Origin: Paenibacillaceae bacterium
GTDB taxonomy: Bacteria > Bacillota > Bacilli > Paenibacillales > NBRC-103111
Direction: 5' to 3'
Length of the DNA: 8,195 nucleotides
NCBI GenBank assembly: GCA_020697475.1
Contig: JAJFMO010000134.1
Location: forward strand, 1-8,195
The notes below the pieces were generated by a model. The model was not told the origin of the DNA, ran no database searches, and worked only from the letters and a program-made list of their open reading frames with translations. This document shows positions 7,338 to 8,195 of this stretch, piece after piece. Made by a program: the position numbers and the translations under genes. Numbering within the stretch: position 1 is the stretch's first letter; each line of letters starts with the position of its first letter.

Positions 7338-7395
7338 CAACAAAGAAGGAGCAAAACGTGTGGTTATCCCGCCGCTTTCGCTCCTTTTTTTGTTG
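7338..7395 (+). terminator. rho-independent terminator after the phosphatase gene
   Basis: CAACAAAGAAGGAGC (7338-7352) pairs with the right arm at 7380-7395, GCTCC followed by seven T and GTTG, leaving a 27-nt loop that may itself fold partly. The AAGGAGC/GCTCCTT core followed by T residues fits an intrinsic terminator. It lies 37 nt after the phosphatase stop codon. The loop is larger than usual, which lowers predicted strength. Confidence 0.75.
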
Positions 7396-7485
7396 CCGGA
7401 AAATCCCATTCGCCGGATACGCAATAAAGCTGCCAAGATTGGAATAATAACGGCAAAACGATAGCGTAAAGGAGCGATGTCGGTC

Positions 7486-7719
7486 ATGTACCATTCGATG
7501 CTATACTACTATCTGGCTTTCGCGGCGATTGTCGTCATTGCCAGCGCCGTGGCATCAATCGCGCTTATCCGCCGGCAGCAGCATCACGAGGAGGATCACG
7601 GGATGAGCAAGGCGACGGCACGGCATTATTTTTTGCTGAATCCGGCTCTGATCGCCTATGTGCTGTTCCCCGTTGCCGTTGCGTTCGGCGCCTGGCTGCT
7701 TTATACGTACCTCTTCTAA
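7486..7719 (+). CDS. small two-helix membrane protein, unknown function
   Basis: I do not recognise this 77-residue protein. It has two strongly hydrophobic segments (about 5-27 and 48-76) joined by a charged, His-rich linker (RRQQHHEEDHG, about 29-39), so it should form a membrane hairpin. The start is chosen from spacing: AAAGGAG (7468-7474) is 2 nt from ATG 7477, too close to work, and 11 nt from the in-frame ATG 7486. Its TAA stop (7717-7719) merges with the Shine-Dalgarno of the next gene, which points to a two-gene operon. The gene follows a terminator and lacks a clear promoter in the 90-nt gap. Confidence 0.78.
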   Translation: MYHSMLYYYLAFAAIVVIASAVASIALIRRQQHHEEDHGMSKATARHYFLLNPALIAYVLFPVAVAFGAWLLYTYLF

Positions 7720-7732
7720 AAGGAGCGATGAG

Positions 7733-8053
7733 ATGATGGATAAAAAACGATATTACGTCTCCGTGCAAGCCGGAACGATACTGGCCGGTCAAGGGGATGC
7801 GGCGTATGAGTTTGAAATCGACGCGACAGAGGAGGATGTCGAGCGGTTGCAGCGGCAGTTCGTGCAATTGGCCGACCGCAGTGAGGCAACGATGTTTCGC
7901 GCGCACGCCCTGACGATCCCGTACCATCACGATGCCGAGAACCACGCTTATGACGACAACCTTGTCGATATATATCGGATGTTGCATGAACTGGGCACTG
8001 TGGAGACGAAGCGGCATATCGAGAAGATGGGCGTATTAACGGCCTCGCGGTAA
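7733..8053 (+). CDS. uncharacterised 106-residue soluble protein
   Basis: No named family is recognised with confidence, though the layout looks like a conserved small protein of Paenibacillaceae. The N-terminus (KKRYYVSVQAG, then AAYEFEIDAT) looks like paired beta strands; a helix rich in Glu, Gln and Arg (EEDVERLQRQFVQL) follows, then PYHHDAENHAYD and an acidic/His-rich C-terminal helix ending in ELGTVETKRHIEKMG. There is no membrane segment or signal peptide. The start is ATG 7733 or 7736: AAAGGAG (7719-7725) is 7 or 10 nt upstream. An ATG further upstream at 7658 would run through the preceding gene and is not credible. It is tightly coupled to the small membrane-protein gene (13 nt apart), so the two products may act together, which is inference. 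Confidence 0.82.
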   Translation: MMDKKRYYVSVQAGTILAGQGDAAYEFEIDATEEDVERLQRQFVQLADRSEATMFRAHALTIPYHHDAENHAYDDNLVDIYRMLHELGTVETKRHIEKMGVLTASR

Positions 8054-8195
8054 CCGGTCTTTATTCGCCGGAATTCTAAGCTGTACTACTAGGCATACGC
8101 CGTTTGTCGTTAAATCTGTGCAGGCGTCTATACGGACGGCATCTGTCCTCCATATACTGTTATCGTAGTTCGGAAGCCAAGACGGCTGGAACTGC

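Noticed and set aside
7358..7447. A 29-codon basic peptide starting at GTG 7358 behind AAGGAG
   Set aside because: The apparent ribosome site is the left arm of the terminator stem and would be base-paired in RNA. The peptide shows no plausible pattern. Conservation data could revive it.
8054..8195. A terminator or the start of another gene at the right edge
   Set aside because: CCGG repeats and a GGAGG-ATG on the minus strand were checked; stems are short, no T-tract follows, and the minus-strand frame stops after four codons.

Overview
The window looks like ordinary chromosome from a moderately GC-rich Gram-positive of the Bacillota, most likely the Paenibacillaceae (Paenibacillus, Cohnella and relatives). 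Pointers are the strong AGGAGG Shine-Dalgarno sites, some TTG starts, a Gram-positive-type FabI, an Amidase_6 protein and a CBO0543-family pair. The genus assignment is inference; no rRNA or other taxonomic marker is present.

Layout. The left edge (1-1451, minus strand) holds the N-terminal half of aconitase, which runs off the window. A 134-bp divergent region separates it from a plus-strand amidase-domain protein (1586-2632). Everything after that is on the plus strand: D-alanine--D-alanine ligase (2747-3991); a cluster of hairpins with two 42-bp tandem palindromic repeats (3971-4074); a 110-residue uncharacterised protein (4090-4422); two overlapping paralogous membrane proteins (4528-5031 and 5018-5506); enoyl-ACP reductase FabI (5618-6388); an inositol-monophosphatase-family protein (6449-7300) closed by a rho-independent terminator (7338-7395); and two small genes of unknown function, one a two-helix membrane protein (7486-7719) and one soluble (7733-8053). 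The last 142 bases (8054-8195) show no gene or convincing signal.

How it works together. The recognisable genes are housekeeping: the TCA cycle (aconitase), the peptidoglycan precursor D-Ala-D-Ala (Ddl), fatty-acid elongation (FabI) and a sugar/inositol phosphatase. They do not form one pathway. Likely transcription units are acnA alone; the amidase alone; ddl with the 110-residue gene; the membrane-protein pair; fabI with the phosphatase; and the two small genes. I found no mobile-element gene, CRISPR array, RNA gene or defence system. The most unusual points are the tandem palindromic repeat behind ddl, an Ala/Gly/Glu/Asp-rich insertion in Ddl just before its active-site NEINTMPG strand, and the two overlapping membrane paralogues that align with almost no net gaps.
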